A stretch of DNA of 64,000 bases from positions 32,745,415 to 32,809,414 of the forward strand of contig CM018694.1 in NCBI GenBank assembly GCA_009363875.1, read 5' to 3'. Position numbers and translations under genes: made by a program. Below are positions 30,853 to 43,734 of this stretch, in pieces. How positions within the stretch are numbered: position 1 is the first letter of the stretch; every line of letters starts with the position of its first letter. The notes under the pieces were generated by a model. The model made no database searches. It was given only the letters and a program-made list of their open reading frames with translations, and was not told the DNA's origin. Source of the DNA: Mikania micrantha (lineage: Eukaryota > Streptophyta > Magnoliopsida > Asterales > Asteraceae).

Positions 30853-33800
30853 CTAGTTTGAGAAGAAGGTTCTTGAGCCGTTTTTTCTTTCAATGTCCAT
30901 GTTCTTGGAGACAGAGTCATAGAACCATCTATTTATTCTTATTCTGGAGTTTTTGATCTGAGGAGGTAGGGATTTAGAGGGTAAACCCAAAGGAAGAGGA
31001 GCTCCAGCTAGCCACTGTATTATTTCTCTCCTTATCACCTAATCATTTGAATCAAGTACCTTCTTTACTACATCATGCTGATGAGGCTCATAGTTCATTA
31101 GAAGATCAGGAATGATTTCCTTATTAGCATCAACCCAGGGTCTGAATTTGACAGCAGATGGAGATTTTGCAGACCCAACACCTAGGCTTCCCATAGATGC
31201 ATTTAGCAAATGATCAAGCATTGTGCTTGGGTTGGCGTCCTTGAGCTGAGTCAGTAGAGAAGGAGAAGGAGAAGGAGAAGTGACTTCTTTCCAAAGCTCA
31301 GGGTGATCTTTGTTCTCTCTTTTGAACTTTGTCCATTCATCAAACAGAACATCAGCTCTCCATCTTGTTATTGTGTTCTTTGGTCCCCATTGATTTTGAA
31401 TGAGGATGTGCTTTATTCTTTTCCTCTACTCGATGGTCTTTTTCTTCTTGACTTCAGCTTTTATTCTTTTGGATAAAACTTCAACTTTATTTATGAGGCT
31501 GGTAATATCCCAGTTGCTAAAGTTTTCAACCTTCTACTTCCCTTAATCCAACAAGTACTTGATCAGCTGCTCCCTCTCAACCTGATAGGCTTTATCTTGC
31601 TACTGATCCAATCTGTCTATTTGTTCTTGATAGGTCCTTACCAGTTCATTTCCTGAGAGACAAGTGGCTTCTATACCAGCCAGAATCAAGTTTTCCTTCT
31701 CCGTTTCTTTATTCTTTATCTTCCGAAGGTCTTCATCGGAAGGGAAGGTCCTAACAGGTGAGTAGGATTCCTTTATTGGAAAGGTTTATGGTTTCTCAGC
31801 ATCTGCTGATTTTATTGGTGAGGGAGCTGTGGTGGTGTTTGGATGATCAGACTCATCATCATCGGCCAATACGAGCCTTCTCTTTCTTGAAACAAGAGAG
31901 GCAATGGGCTGACCATCATTTAAGTCTGAGGTGGGTTCTTGAGCATGGGTTGGAGGTTTATGAGATATGTTATTGAGTGATTTGGTTTTTCTGACCACAC
32001 CCTTTTGTCTTCTTGAGAAAGACTGAGTGATTATTGGTACTGGTTTTTGGCCAATTTTGGAGGCATCGAGAGTGGTAGGAAGGGAGGTTTGGGAAGATAG
32101 TTCTAGGAGGGTTTGAGAAGCAGAATTTGGAGAAAGAGTGGGTGAGCTTTCTTTATTTGTGTGTATGGGTGAAGAGGGGATAGATATGGTGGGAGAGACA
32201 TGTTTAGGAAGGATGGGGTTGTGTTCAGATTGGACGGAACCAATTGCAATTGGTATGTCCTGAGTGGTTGAGGCAAAAGAAGATGGGACAGTGGTTGTGG
32301 GCCTTATTTTCTCAGCGGGAGCTGATTTAGAATGTTTGGGTTTTCTGGATACTCCAGATGTTCCAGTGTTTATTTGAGCTTCAGCTTCCCTTTGCTTCTG
32401 ATATGAGCTAGCCTTAGCAGCTTCAGTTTGGAACTGTTGATCTAGTACTGCTTTGAGGAGTGCCTCATGATTTTGCAACCTTATTTGCTTCATCCTTCTT
32501 TGCTCAATCTTGTCTTCTGCCCTTTTGGCAGCTTGGGCAGCAGACTTTGGTATCTACTGAAATTTTCATCAGATCCAGTTGGATCTTTTGAGTGGTGACG
32601 AATTGTTAGGTAAAGGTTTGAAGCAGGGTAGTCAGTTGGGCAGTAAGAAGTGGGTTTAACACTTCTTGAAAAACCTGAGGTGAGAGGTTGGGGGCAGTGG
32701 AAGTAGGTGGAGTGTTGAAAGTACCTTCAAGTGAAGGTGCCTGTATGGGGATGGATTTGGGTTGCAGGGCTTGGTTACTCAAGACTGTTGAGACAAGCTC
32801 AGTAAGCTTAGTCACATCAGCCTGAATGTGAGCAAAAGAATCCGTCAATTCCTTTATTTTAAGATCTGATTCGTCCATCCTGTTACGGATATCATCCGAA
32901 TCCCTGACTAATGAGTCAGTTTTATCATGACTTGAGTCCATCTCAAGAATGTCATGGACCCCTTTTTCTTCGTTCCGGGGATTTCCATCCTCAGTTTCAA
33001 GAACTACATGGGCTGTTGCCATATCAGGAGTCTTATTGCCTGATCCATTCAAATGAGAGCCCATTGGATTCTCATGTGAAATGGATGCTCCAGATATATG
33101 ATATAGATGTCTAGATGGACTTGACATCCTGATCTCATCCTCTCCTCCATGGGTAGGAGATTGATGAGTTTGAGCGAAGGTTTGATGTGGTTGTTCCTCT
33201 GTTGGATAAGAGGGAGGAGAACGAAGTTGCTCAAACACAGAATCAATCTCATGGAGAACATGGGTAGGAGAGTTAAGGGCCATATGTGGAGAAGAAACAG
33301 AGATATCCTTGGGAGAGTGGACTTCCATCTGAGTGTCAAGTGACATTTCAGTGGTCATAGAGGGTTCCCTTTGAAGTACATCATCCTGTTGAGAGGATTG
33401 ATGAGGAGCTAGATGGGGTAGAGATGCTTGATTCATCTGTGAAGATGGAACAGATGTATTCAATTGCCCAGTGGGGTCAGAGACATGTTCTGGGATCTCA
33501 TCTTCCTGAACAGTCTTTTTGGGCTTCTTAGGTGTAGAGGCTTTGGTAGAGGCTTTTCTTTTGGCCGGTACCTTTATAGGTTGGAAGAGGAGGTGGATGT
33601 GGGTTCACCGAGGATGGGTGTTTCCTCAGTGTCATCCATTTGTCTTGAATCAGTGTTCAATCTAGTGAACACCTGCTTGTCAATGCCCTTGATAGTGGTA
33701 AGAGGAGCAATGTGACAAACCTTATTAAGGTCAGCAAAGAGACAGGCCATTACAAACCTAGGATATAGCATAAACTTGGGACTTTTCTGGTGATGTACTA

Positions 33801-34341
33801 GATGGTCAAAAATTATTTGAGACAAGTTGAACTTTTCGTTGGACATAACTGCATACATGACATATTGCATGTCATATGGAATTTCTCCCCAACTCGTCGA
33901 CTTTTGAGACAGACACTGTAAAATGGTGTGATACAGGAACTCGTACTTAGGGTAGAAAAAAGCTTTGTACAAGGTCCTGTTTTTCAGGTCACCGTGATAA
34001 TCACACTGAACAAAAGCATTATGGAGAAATTTTAAAGAAACAGTGGTGGGAGCCTCAGTGTCGTTTAGATTTAGGGCAACACTTATTTTTTTGGGGGTGA
34101 TGGTGACTTGTTGACCAGCGACCATCGTAGCGATGCTTTCAATAGAGTCATCCTTTATCACCAAGGATGAGTTTGCCCAAAACTGGTTTAGAGCAACTTC
34201 AGAAATATGAGGGTTTAGAATGAGAGCAATATGAACGAAGGAGTTTACCAAAGTGTCGATTGCTTCGTTGTAGTGAGGGTACTCAGAAGATTTGACAATG
34301 TAAGCTCCAAGGTTATGGATCGGCTAGATTTTTAAGGCCAT
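30853..34341 (-). pseudogene. Env-like extra ORF region of copia-2, broken
   Basis: Read 34341 to 30853. The likely start is ATG at 34341 with a TAG as sixth codon; the frame then continues as a globular domain (LNQFWANSSLVI, CDYHGDLKNRTLY, SPKFMLYPRFVMACLF) that parallels the copia-1 domain. Next come a long hydrophilic region with S, P, T, H and Q bias (32606-33463), a heptad-like part (DLKIKELTDSFAHIQADVTK), a second hydrophilic block (31786-32493) with KTKSLNN, KRRLVLADDDESD and other charged clusters, and a damaged C-terminal part to 30853. No convincing signal peptide or transmembrane segment is visible. Several frameshifts and stops separate the blocks. Confidence 0.75.
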
Positions 34342-35385
34342 TTTTCTTTTGCGACGATGAACACCGAGCAGTTATGAACACAAAGACTCTGCTTTAGAGA
34401 AAAAGATATGAGGAAGTTTAACCGTTCACACACAAAGGCGGTTTCAAAAATAAAAACTGCCACTACTTATAACATATCAAAAGCTTTACCTTAGGGTTTT
34501 TACCCATTGAACAAACCTGTTATCATGAGAGAGAAGAACAAACGACAAATAAGCACGTTCATGCACACCCTGAAGTACAAACAAAGCTTTGTAAGGCATG
34601 AAGCCTGGTCCGATGCCGTTACACCATCATCATGAGCATCAAGCTCTGACAAAATCAGTGTAATTGCATTGTGCCAGGCGACATGCTTGACAAGCACTTG
34701 TCCTTCGCCATGAGCAGCATTCAACAGATTCAAAGTTGAACGAAGAGTTTACTTGATCAAAGGAAGATCAAGCAACTTCGTTGATTTATTGTGAAAGAAC
34801 TGAAGGACTTAAGAGGGTAACCACTGATATAAATAATGTCAGTGGTCAGTAGAGAAGAGAAGGGTAAAAAGGTAAAATGTAGGGATATTATCGAGCCATG
34901 AGCACAATTAATGAGGGTCAATTCAATTAATTGTTCCTGTAGAGCAATTAGTGACCGTCAAATCAGACGTAAGTCACAAGAATTAGTTAACTATTGAGAA
35001 GAAAATTTAACCACGAAGGATATTTTTAACATCGGAAGAACCTTATCCTCGCAAGGAAAGTAACTATGGATAAGTAAAGAGGTTAAAAGTCTCTGACGAA
35101 AAAGAAGACATCGGAAGGGAAATAAACCACGGAAGGTTAAAAGTGTAACAACAGAAGTATTAACCGTGGATAGATATGAAACAATGGTTATAATAACCAG
35201 TGAACCTATTTGTGTTATGGGATAACCACTGAGAGGGACCAAGGTCGCTTCATCAGCGGTTTATCAAATATATGTTGTTAGGATAATAATTGAAGATTAT
35301 CCTTTTATGTATTTATTTAAAGGTTTAAGAAACACATTCTTAACCATGTTTATTAGCTCATATTTATCATCCCCAATTTGGCCAC
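34342..35385. other. Spacer between pol and env-like region of copia-2
   Basis: No coding signal I trust. A 77-codon minus-strand frame at 34500-34733 has no recognisable motif and no match to the copia-1 spacer. Short AT-rich repeats and the element's GGAAG motif occur. Confidence 0.5.
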
Positions 35386-36447
35386 AAACTTAGAAAAAGT
35401 TGAAGTGTGAAAGGGTTTGGTATATATATCTGCTATTTGGTCACTTGTAGAGACATGTTCAGGGACAATCAGTCCCTTTTCAAAACAGTCTCTAATGAAG
35501 TGATGCCTTATTTCTATGAGTTTGGTTTTTGAATGGTAGACATGATTCTTTATTATATTTTTGGCAGCTTCGCTGTCTATTAGGAGAGGTGTTTTGAGTT
35601 CAGTTATTCAAAATCCAGCAGTTGGTATGGCAACCAAAGGATTTGGGCAGTGTAATGGGCTGCTTCAATGTACTCAGCTTCAGCAGTTGAATTTGACATC
35701 GACATTTGCTTTTTGCTTTGTCATGACATTAAGCAATTGGCAAAGAACTGACATCCTCCCGAAGTAGACTTTCTTGTGAGCGAGCATCCAGCATAATCAC
35801 TGTCTGAAAAACCGACAAGCTTACAAGTTTGATTAGCAAGATACCCGATACCTAGCACAGGAGTGCCTTTAAGATATCTGAGTATCCTCTTCACAAATGA
35901 CATATGCGATTGTTTGTGGGCTGATTGGTATCTTGCACAGAAACATGTTGCCTACATGATGTCTCGCATAGATGCAGTAAGATACATCAAAGATCCAATC
36001 ATGCAAATCTACAGGTTCACCATTTTCATTTGGACTTATTCCTTGACTTCTAGCCATGGGGGTAGAAATGATTTTGCAATCATTCATACCAAATTTATTT
36101 AAAAGATCCTTTACATATTTAGATTGATGAATGAAAGTCCCATTAGGGGTTTGTTTTACTTGGAGTCTTAAAAATGTTTTTAGTTCACTTAAAGCACTCA
36201 TTTCAAAATTAGAAGACATTAATTTAAAAAATTGTTCACACAAGGAAGGTTTTGTTGATCCAAAAATGATGTCATCTACATAAATTTGGACAAGCAAAAG
36301 TTCTTTGTCTACCTTCTTGATGAACAAAGTCTTATCAATGGTTCCCCGAGAAAATTTATTAGGAAGAAGAAATTGAGAAAGAGTATCATACCATGCTCTG
36401 GATTCCTGTTTCAGACCATAAAGTGCGTTGTCTAGTCTGTACATCTT
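35386..36447 (-). pseudogene. 3' half of reverse transcriptase and RNase H of copia-2
   Basis: It starts abruptly at MYRLDNALYGLKQ (36444), so the first part of the polymerase is missing. The catalytic YVDDIIFGS is present, followed by a frameshift near 36040, VKRILRYLKGTPVLGIGYLA, RNase H with SDYAGCSLTRKSTSGG, and a degraded STAEAEY region with several stops. The upstream neighbour is a foreign LTR fragment at 36448. Confidence 0.92.
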
Positions 36448-39400
36448 CTATGCCACGAAACCCATGGCCAGCCGAACCTTCCACTTGATGGCCAAATCTT
36501 CTATGCCACGAACCTGGAACCCTAGCCGAACCTTAGGGGGGACGTACCTGTGACAACCAAAGCTAGTGACCACGAACCTTGCAAGCACCGAACCCATATA
36601 GGCCGAACCTTCTAAAGAGACCGAACCTAGGGTTTCCCTTAGCCGAACCCACAAGACCCTGGAACCTTGGGCGAACCTGAGCATCACGAACCCAACCTGT
36701 CGAACCTCCCTTTTTTGTGGCTGAATCATAGAGCCACAAACCTTAGACGTACGACCCTAGAAGCCACTGGATATGTAGAGGGGCAGCGAACCTAGGAGGT
36801 CTCCTTGGATTCAGCTGAACCTCATGTTTAAAACTTCCATGGGCCGCGAACTTACTTTCCTATCATAACACTTAGGTCAATAATCGTACTCTTTGGACAT
36901 GAAGTTGGCAGCGAATCTAAGACCTTTGTTGATCTAGCCGAACCTTGAATCATAAAAACCCAGAGATGTAGCGAACCCATGGACGAACCTTGGGTCACTG
37001 AACCTAAACTGGGCCGAACCTATTCATGTTATGCATAGGTTCGCTGGTCCAATATGCATCGAACTAAGTCTTTAATGAAAATAGTGATGCGAGGGTATGG
37101 AGTGCATGGGAGCTCGGGTACACATGCATGAATAGAATAATTTGGTGTGTGTTCATGGAATATCAATTAGGGTTCCTTACATAAAATTAAAATCAATGTT
37201 TCATTTTTAGGAGCTAACATGGGTGAACAATATGAGGTATGAATTGAGAAGGGGCTAAAGAAATATGAGTTGGAATTTTAATGGGAATGGGCTTTCTTAA
37301 AACACTCTAACAATTCAACATGAGGAGTTGACATTTATTTAGTTGACCCAATATGTTGATAAGGAGTACACTGGTGATCAAAAGCTAGCACCCATTGGGC
37401 CAAGGTGGGCCCAATGGGCTTATCCTAAGCTCATCATATGTTAAATGTTAACTTAGTTCAAGTTAATGATATATTAACACAAGAAAATGCTTTATGAACT
37501 TATTTGAATTAAAATAAATGATTTTTTTATTAACATTTTAGTTAAGGTGAATTAAATTTAAAAACATGTTAATTTAGACATGTTATAGTTAACTGTTGGG
37601 GTACGGGTTACAAATGGGTAATTAGGTTATATTAGCTAGATTAAATCTTAGAATCACTTTAGCAACGTAGGACACTTAGTTGCACACCGAGACCAAACCT
37701 TAGATACGACGATTAATACGTATACTTATCGTATTCAAATCCTTTTAAAACAACTCAGGAACTAAGGATACATAGTCTACAATAGTGAGCACGCATTTTG
37801 TGGTAGTATATTACGGAGCAACACAGGTGAGTTCATTGCCCTTTTTTTTTAACATTTTTGTTTTCAAACGCGGGGCTGAGAAGCATGCTTAAACTATTTT
37901 TATATAAATTTTTTTACGTAAATGCTTTACTTATTATACGCTTTATATATATGTTTGTTATACTCCTACACTCCTGTCTAGGTAATTGTTAAACAGATTG
38001 AACTATCAAGTTAATTAAAATACTCTTATGAGTAATACCTTAATTCTAAAACTCTAAACAAACCCTTAGTCCATCAAGCTCAAATTCAAGAATCTAAATT
38101 CACAGTGGAATTCAAAAGAACAAAAGCTAAAGATCAAAAGAAATGGAAATCAAATCCAGTGTGTGATCAATAAACTAAGGATCCTACTCATAAATCTATA
38201 ATCATTGTGAAATCATGGAATTCTAAAGATCAAAATCAAGAGACTCAAGGAAATCAAGGAAATCAGAATTGTGTGTGAATCATTGAAATAATGAAATCAT
38301 TAAAATCTAATGAAATCATTAATGCTTGAGTTAAGGTGGATGTCAGTTGTATAGAAATCAAGACCACGTGTAACACACATAAAGTCCTGGCATAAATAGT
38401 AGACTCTTGTAGTCAAGCTATATGGGCAATAACGTGAACTATCAAACGAAATCAAGAGAATCACAGACGATCAAGAATCAAAGGATATCCGTAAAGTCCC
38501 GGTATGTACAGTAGACCAGTGGGTCAAGCTAATATGGGCATCATTAAAGTCCCGGCACACACAGGTAGACTCCTTGTGAGTCATGCCTGATATGGGCCAC
38601 GTGTGAGAGGGTACAACTTGGGCAAACACCAACAACTAAGTCTAATTGATTGAGTCAAATCAGGCCCAATCATCATGTCTTATTTGTATTTAAATGTTTA
38701 GTTATTAATTTAATTACACATTTAATATTACATTTCTACAAATACTTTGGGGTAATCATGGATACATGGTGAACTCAAGAGATCAAAGTTGAATCTATTT
38801 GTGGAAATCAAAGTCTAAATCAAAGGTGAATGGAGTGAAACGCTTAATTATCAATAACAACAATATGCTAAGTAGTCCGGTATGTGGTGGGACGGTGGCT
38901 GGGGCTTGTCCCCTACATATGCCCTATATATAAGCATATTTGATTGGATAACGTAGGTGGTTGTTGATGAGGTTAAGGTTGTCATTTCGGGGGATCAAGG
39001 TAAACATTTTCAGGGTAATCAAATGCTAAGAATCAAAGGTTATGGAATCAAAGAAGTGGGATGAAGCGCTTAATTATCACCGGGAACAATATATCATGTG
39101 GTTTAGTATATGGTGGGACGATGGCTGGGCGGGCGGTAAGTTCGACCCTACATATGCCCTATATATAAGCATACTGAACTGGATGGTATAGGTGGTTAAT
39201 GGTGAGGTTAAGGTTGTCATTCAGGTTATTCAAAAATCATTTTTATAAAACTATATGAACTCACCAACCATGTGTTGACTTTATTTTTGCATGACTTCTC
39301 AGGTGACGAACAGGTCAACTAAGGAGTTATTTCTTTGGACTAGGATACCAGTTAGCGGACCTAGCTTTTTTGACCTACATATTTTTGAAACATCATTTAC

Positions 39401-39654
39401 AGATTTATTTTGTATATCTTGTGCAGATACAAGATTGAAGATTATGATGTTGATAGTATATTTACATTGTTAAATTATGAACTAGACTGATGTAATTTAA
39501 CTTTGTAATTCTATTTTCATTTAGTAGTTTCTTATTTATATATCATGTGCAATGTAAACAACCTGATCATTCCGATTATCACTCACGATATCGCGCCCCG
39601 AGAACCTTCCGCCCGACGGGGAAATCAATCCAACCCGCCGGCTCAGGGAGTGAC
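36448..39654 (+). mobile_element. Truncated A-family LTR, plus strand, inside copia-2
   Basis: An inverted relative of LTR A (780 to about 3700). It contains the CGAACC cluster (36448-37060), the GTGAGTTCATTGCCC donor-like site (37827), three AAAGTCC(C/T)GG-type repeats (38384-38600), two reversed TATATATAGG modules (38868-38945, 39106-39178), the TTCTCAG acceptor-like site (39302) and the LTR end CCGGCTCAGGGAGTGAC at 39654. The LTR 5' part of about 1 kb is absent and no target duplication is found, so insertion was followed by deletion. Copia-2 lost protease, integrase and half of reverse transcriptase at the same place. Confidence 0.88.
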
Positions 39655-40341
39655 TGTGAACTTGCTTACTTAAAAGCATTTTGAACCCTTTGCAGGATTC
39701 AACCCACTTGTCACAGCTGACCTTGGTCTGAGGCAGTTCATCTCTACAAGTTGCATATTTTTCATTTTGCAAGTCAAATAGAGCTTGTAGGTTGGATTTT
39801 TCAATCATTCGGATAGAGATTTGTCTGTCTTTATTCTTTATTAATTTTTCTATTTCAGAATTTTTATTATATAGCAGTTGCTCCAACTCCTGATTTTGTT
39901 GTTGAAGCAACATGTTGGCTTTCTTTATTTTTGCAAAAGCCTCTATGCACGCATCGGTACATAGTTTTTCTATAGTAGAAGAAGATACATGCATATCAGG
40001 AGTGTCTGGAGCAAGTTGTTCAGAAGGAGAAGAGTCGTCACCAATAGCCTTGAGAGCGAAATCTATTGGTTCAGAGGTGATGAGGGCATAGCCTACATCT
40101 TCAGGCAGGCTGCTCTAGTCTACATACTCTTGAGTGAAAAGAGCCGGTTGTCTAGAAGAAGGGACTGGACAACGGGGCCTGGTACACTTATTTGAGAAGG
40201 GGATGATGCAACAATTTGAAAAGGTGCAGGAGCAATTTGATACATTATACCATTGGCAACTTGTACAAATTGTACATTGGTAGGAGGAGGGGTCTGTACA
40301 ATGTGTGCTGACTCCTGAGAATTGTTGTGCCTTCTGAATAA
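39655..40341 (-). pseudogene. Gag of copia-2, C-terminal fragment
   Basis: Read 40341 down: a Q- and P-rich linker (SAHIVQTPPPTNVQF), then a coiled coil (AFAKIKKANMLLQQQNQELE, then NKNSEIEKLIKNKD), ending in CDKWVESCKGFKMLLSKQ, where the truncated LTR begins. The last motif matches CAKWVESCKGFELLLNKQ of copia-1 Gag. Its N-terminal part is at 52484-53664 on the other side of the gag-only element. One TAG and a frame change are visible near 40117. Confidence 0.9.
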
Positions 40342-40706
40342 TGTCACACCCCGGGCCGGCGGGAACGGATCGGGTTTTCCCGTCGGGCGGAAGGTTCCCG
40401 GGGCGCGATATCTTGAGTGATAATCGAAATGATCAGATTGTTTACATGGCACATGATAAATAATGAGAAATGCTAATCATGACATTTAATACGTAGAATT
40501 ACAAAGTTAAATTACACGTATCATGTTCATAATTTAACTAAGTAACTCTACTCAAAAGAATCGTGTAGTTTCTATCTTGTAACTATACAAGATAGGCAAA
40601 ATGGATTCACAATGCCATCAAAATGTATGCATCCAAAAGTAAGCTAGGTCTTCTAAAAGTCCTCTAGCTTAATAACTGATGCTGGTTAACTAGACCTGTC
40701 CGTCAC

Positions 40707-42623
40707 CTGAGAAAACATGCATTTAAACAAAGTCAACACTAGGTTGGTGAGTCCATAAGTTTAGTATTTGGAAACCATTGAATTTATAACAGTCATGTTC
40801 ATAGTGTATCACACAAATTGAATTGATGATTAACCCCCATGTTTCACTCAATGTCCTCTCCATGGTTGGATGTACAGATAATGTCTCATCCAGTCAAGCA
40901 TGCTTATATATAGGGGCATACGAAAGGGTCAAGCCCAGACGCCACCCCACCACATGCTTAACTGCACTCAACACTACCTGTAATACAACGATGGATACCC
41001 ATTTCCTTTCACCCATGATTTTCCCGGTATGTTTATCCACTAAGTAAAAATAAAAGAGACGTAACCGTCTCTGTTGACCATTCCTTACAGAATAGCCGAC
41101 ATGTAAAATAACTCAGTGAACAAAGTAAGAGATGAAATCATCTCTGTTAACTAATCCTTACGAATTAGACGGTATGTAAAATAAACCCATAATTGAATAA
41201 AGAGACATAATCTCTGTTAGCTAATCCTTACGGATTAGCCCGGCATGTAATATAACCCAATGAACAAATAAGAAACAAAGTTGTTTCTGTTAGCTATTCC
41301 TTACGGATTAGCCCGGCATGTAAAATATCATACTCGATATCTAGAACGAAACCTAACGGTTTCTGTAACTAATCATTCCTGATTAGTCCGGCATGTAAAA
41401 TAATCCACTGAACAATCAAGAAACGAAATCGTTTCTGTTAGCTATTCCTTACGGATTAGCCCGGCATGTAAGATATCATACTCGATATCTAGAACGAAAC
41501 CTAACGGTTTCTGTAACTAATCATTACTGATTAGTCCGACATGTAGTAAACCCAACTATTGAATAAAGAAACATAATAGTCTCTGTTAGCCATTCCTTAC
41601 GGATTAGCCCGGCATGTAAGATATCATACTCGATATCTAGAGTGAAACTTAGTAGTTTCTGTAACTGTCAGTACTAACCAGTCCGGTGTGTAAGATATCA
41701 TACTCGATATCTAGATAGGAACATAATAGTTCCAGTAGCTGTTTCCCCCTGTTCAGCCCGGCTTGTAAAATGTCCAACTCCTGATTTCTAGTTAGAGACA
41801 TAATAGTCTCAGTAGCTGTCATTTCTGAACAGCCCGGTATGTAAGATATCCTCCCACGATATCTATTGGAATGAACATGTTTCCTAACTTTTATGAGTGT
41901 TATCTATATGATGAATAGCACCTCTCGTGCATGGTGTGATTTCATTTGATTTCCCCAAGTCCCGGTTACTAGTTTTAATGATTTACCCAACTGATCTACC
42001 ATTGTATAACCGACGCACTCTGACGGTTAGGGAATGTGCTATAAATTGAGTCTTAGTAAGTAATGATGGTATGTGTGTGACACGCCATCCCAAAAGCGTG
42101 TGCCTGTAATATCCTCCTCGATATCACAAGTGAATGTTTCAACTGTTATCCCCAGTTTGCGTGTTCTAGTGATCTTAACAAAGTGTCATAAGAACAAGTC
42201 TTATACACGATGTTAGTACTGTGTGAATGATCCTATTATCATGAAATTACCTTATCATGATGATCATTCATGTCATTAGTAATTGTTATTGGCATACTAT
42301 CCCATGGTTTTCCCCCGTTATCCTATCGTGTAAGAATAAATAAACAGTTGTAAGATATGTTCTTAACAACTTATATTATTCTATGGTGTTAATGGATCTT
42401 GATCCTAAAATAGCATGTAACATCCTAGCTATTTCGGGTATGATAAAATCAATCAATCAAGCATGTAATGATAAATGATAATAACGATAAACAATTATTA
42501 TCTAAATCACAAAATAAGCAATATAATAATGAAAACTTTTAAGTAAATAAAAGTTTAGCATGTTTCTCAGCCCCGAGCTTTGAAATCAGTAAAGATTAAA
42601 AGAAAAGGGGCATATGAACTCAC
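40707..42623 (-). other. Candidate intron within the LTR (3' copy)
   Basis: Minus strand: AAG|GTGAGTTCAT at 42623 and, 1.9 kb on, CTCACCAAC (branch-point-like) then TTTTCTCAG|GTGACG ending at 40707. The same pair occurs in the 5' LTR at 47945-49860 and in six other LTRs here. Purely a sequence-signal prediction. Confidence 0.4.
41068..41866. repeat. Array of about eleven hairpin-bearing 70-77-base repeats (3' LTR)
   Basis: Each unit starts near CTCTGTTAGCTA and ends with GGCATGTAA(A/G)ATA. Most contain an inverted repeat such as GCTAATCC-TTAC-GGATTAGC, and alternate units carry GATATCATACTCGATATC. Units degenerate toward the 41866 end. No relation to a coding sequence is visible. Confidence 0.93.
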
Positions 42624-43157
42624 CTTAGGTTTGAAGTGGTTGACTTAGCTTAAAAGAAGAATTGCACGCACTCCTTGATTGTGTTTGTAGTGATTTTTCA
42701 AGATCCTGTATTGATTCAATGTCGTATTCAAATTATAATTATGAACTGTAGTTATTTTGGTGTATACCCATGTGTTAGCCCAATGTTGACTATCACTTGT
42801 GAGTCTCGGCCTTAGCCTTCATTTGGTCTCGTTTACTAATCAAAAGGTTGTGTTCCCACTTAACCACTTATGTTGTTATTAAGTCATGACTTTATGTTGT
42901 GTTGATATAAGATTTATTGCATAAACTCAAGACTAGTTTAGGGTTACGGTTCAAACTCCACATTTTAATGTTGTCATAACAAAAGATGTTGTCACATGGA
43001 AATGATTTAATTTCTTTTGATCGCCTGTATACTTGCTATTATGACTTTAAGAATTCCTTAAATTAGCATTCACTATAATTTTGTGTTATAATGATTTTAA
43101 GTAACCCATGTATAGTATTAATATAAATTTGATTTCTAAACATTGTTTACAAGCGAT

Positions 43158-43615
43158 GTGTTAAGTGGGCCGGCTATTGATTAGACCAAATGTAGTTGGG
43201 CCTTTGGACCACATAATCACTTGGGCAGCTTGTTTTGTGGTTGATCCAAGATTGTAACCCAATTAAATTCATGGGCCAATTACCCATTGTTGGGCCGGAT
43301 CATGTGTTGGGCCTTATGGAGTTCACATGGGCCTAGTAATGCTAATTGTGGGCCGATTATCCTTGGGCTAAATAAGTGGAGTTGAGCCAACATATTGGGC
43401 CGAATAGTCCTTTGGGCCGAAGTGGTTACATGGGTCGGCAATGGGCCTAAGTTAATTGGACTGAGTACTACATGGATCGAATTATCCATATGGGCCACAC
43501 ATCAATTATTTGGGCCAACCATATGTACATGTATCGATTGATCTGCTTAGCATCATAGAGTGGTGGGCCGCATCATAGAGTGGTGGGCCGTAACCAACAA
43601 TTTGGCCCAATTGAT
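43158..43615. repeat. TGGGCC motif cluster (3' LTR)
   Basis: About 15 copies of TGGGCC/GGCCCA in 460 bases, plus a 20-base duplication near 43551-43590. TGGGCC/T is the site II element bound by plant TCP factors. Copy at 50395-50852. Confidence 0.85.
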
Positions 43616-43734
43616 TTAGTTAGGCTGGAAAATGGCCAACGTGTAACAACAAAAAAAAATGGGGTAACAGGTCGATTAAGGCACTGTGTGGGATAAACGG
43701 GTAGAATGGATGGGTGTGGTTTCCAGCGAATCCT

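Noticed and set aside
34500..34733. 77-codon minus-strand ORF in the copia-2 spacer
   Set aside because: No motif, no counterpart in copia-1; could be chance.
36448..36729. Minus-strand ORF next to copia-2 RT, apparently extending it
   Set aside because: It reads through the GGTTCG cluster of the inserted LTR; the resemblance to RT ends at KMYRLD.
41068..41866. CRISPR-like array
   Set aside because: Units of 70-77 bases are degenerate throughout with no conserved-repeat/unique-spacer pattern, and they lie in a plant LTR.
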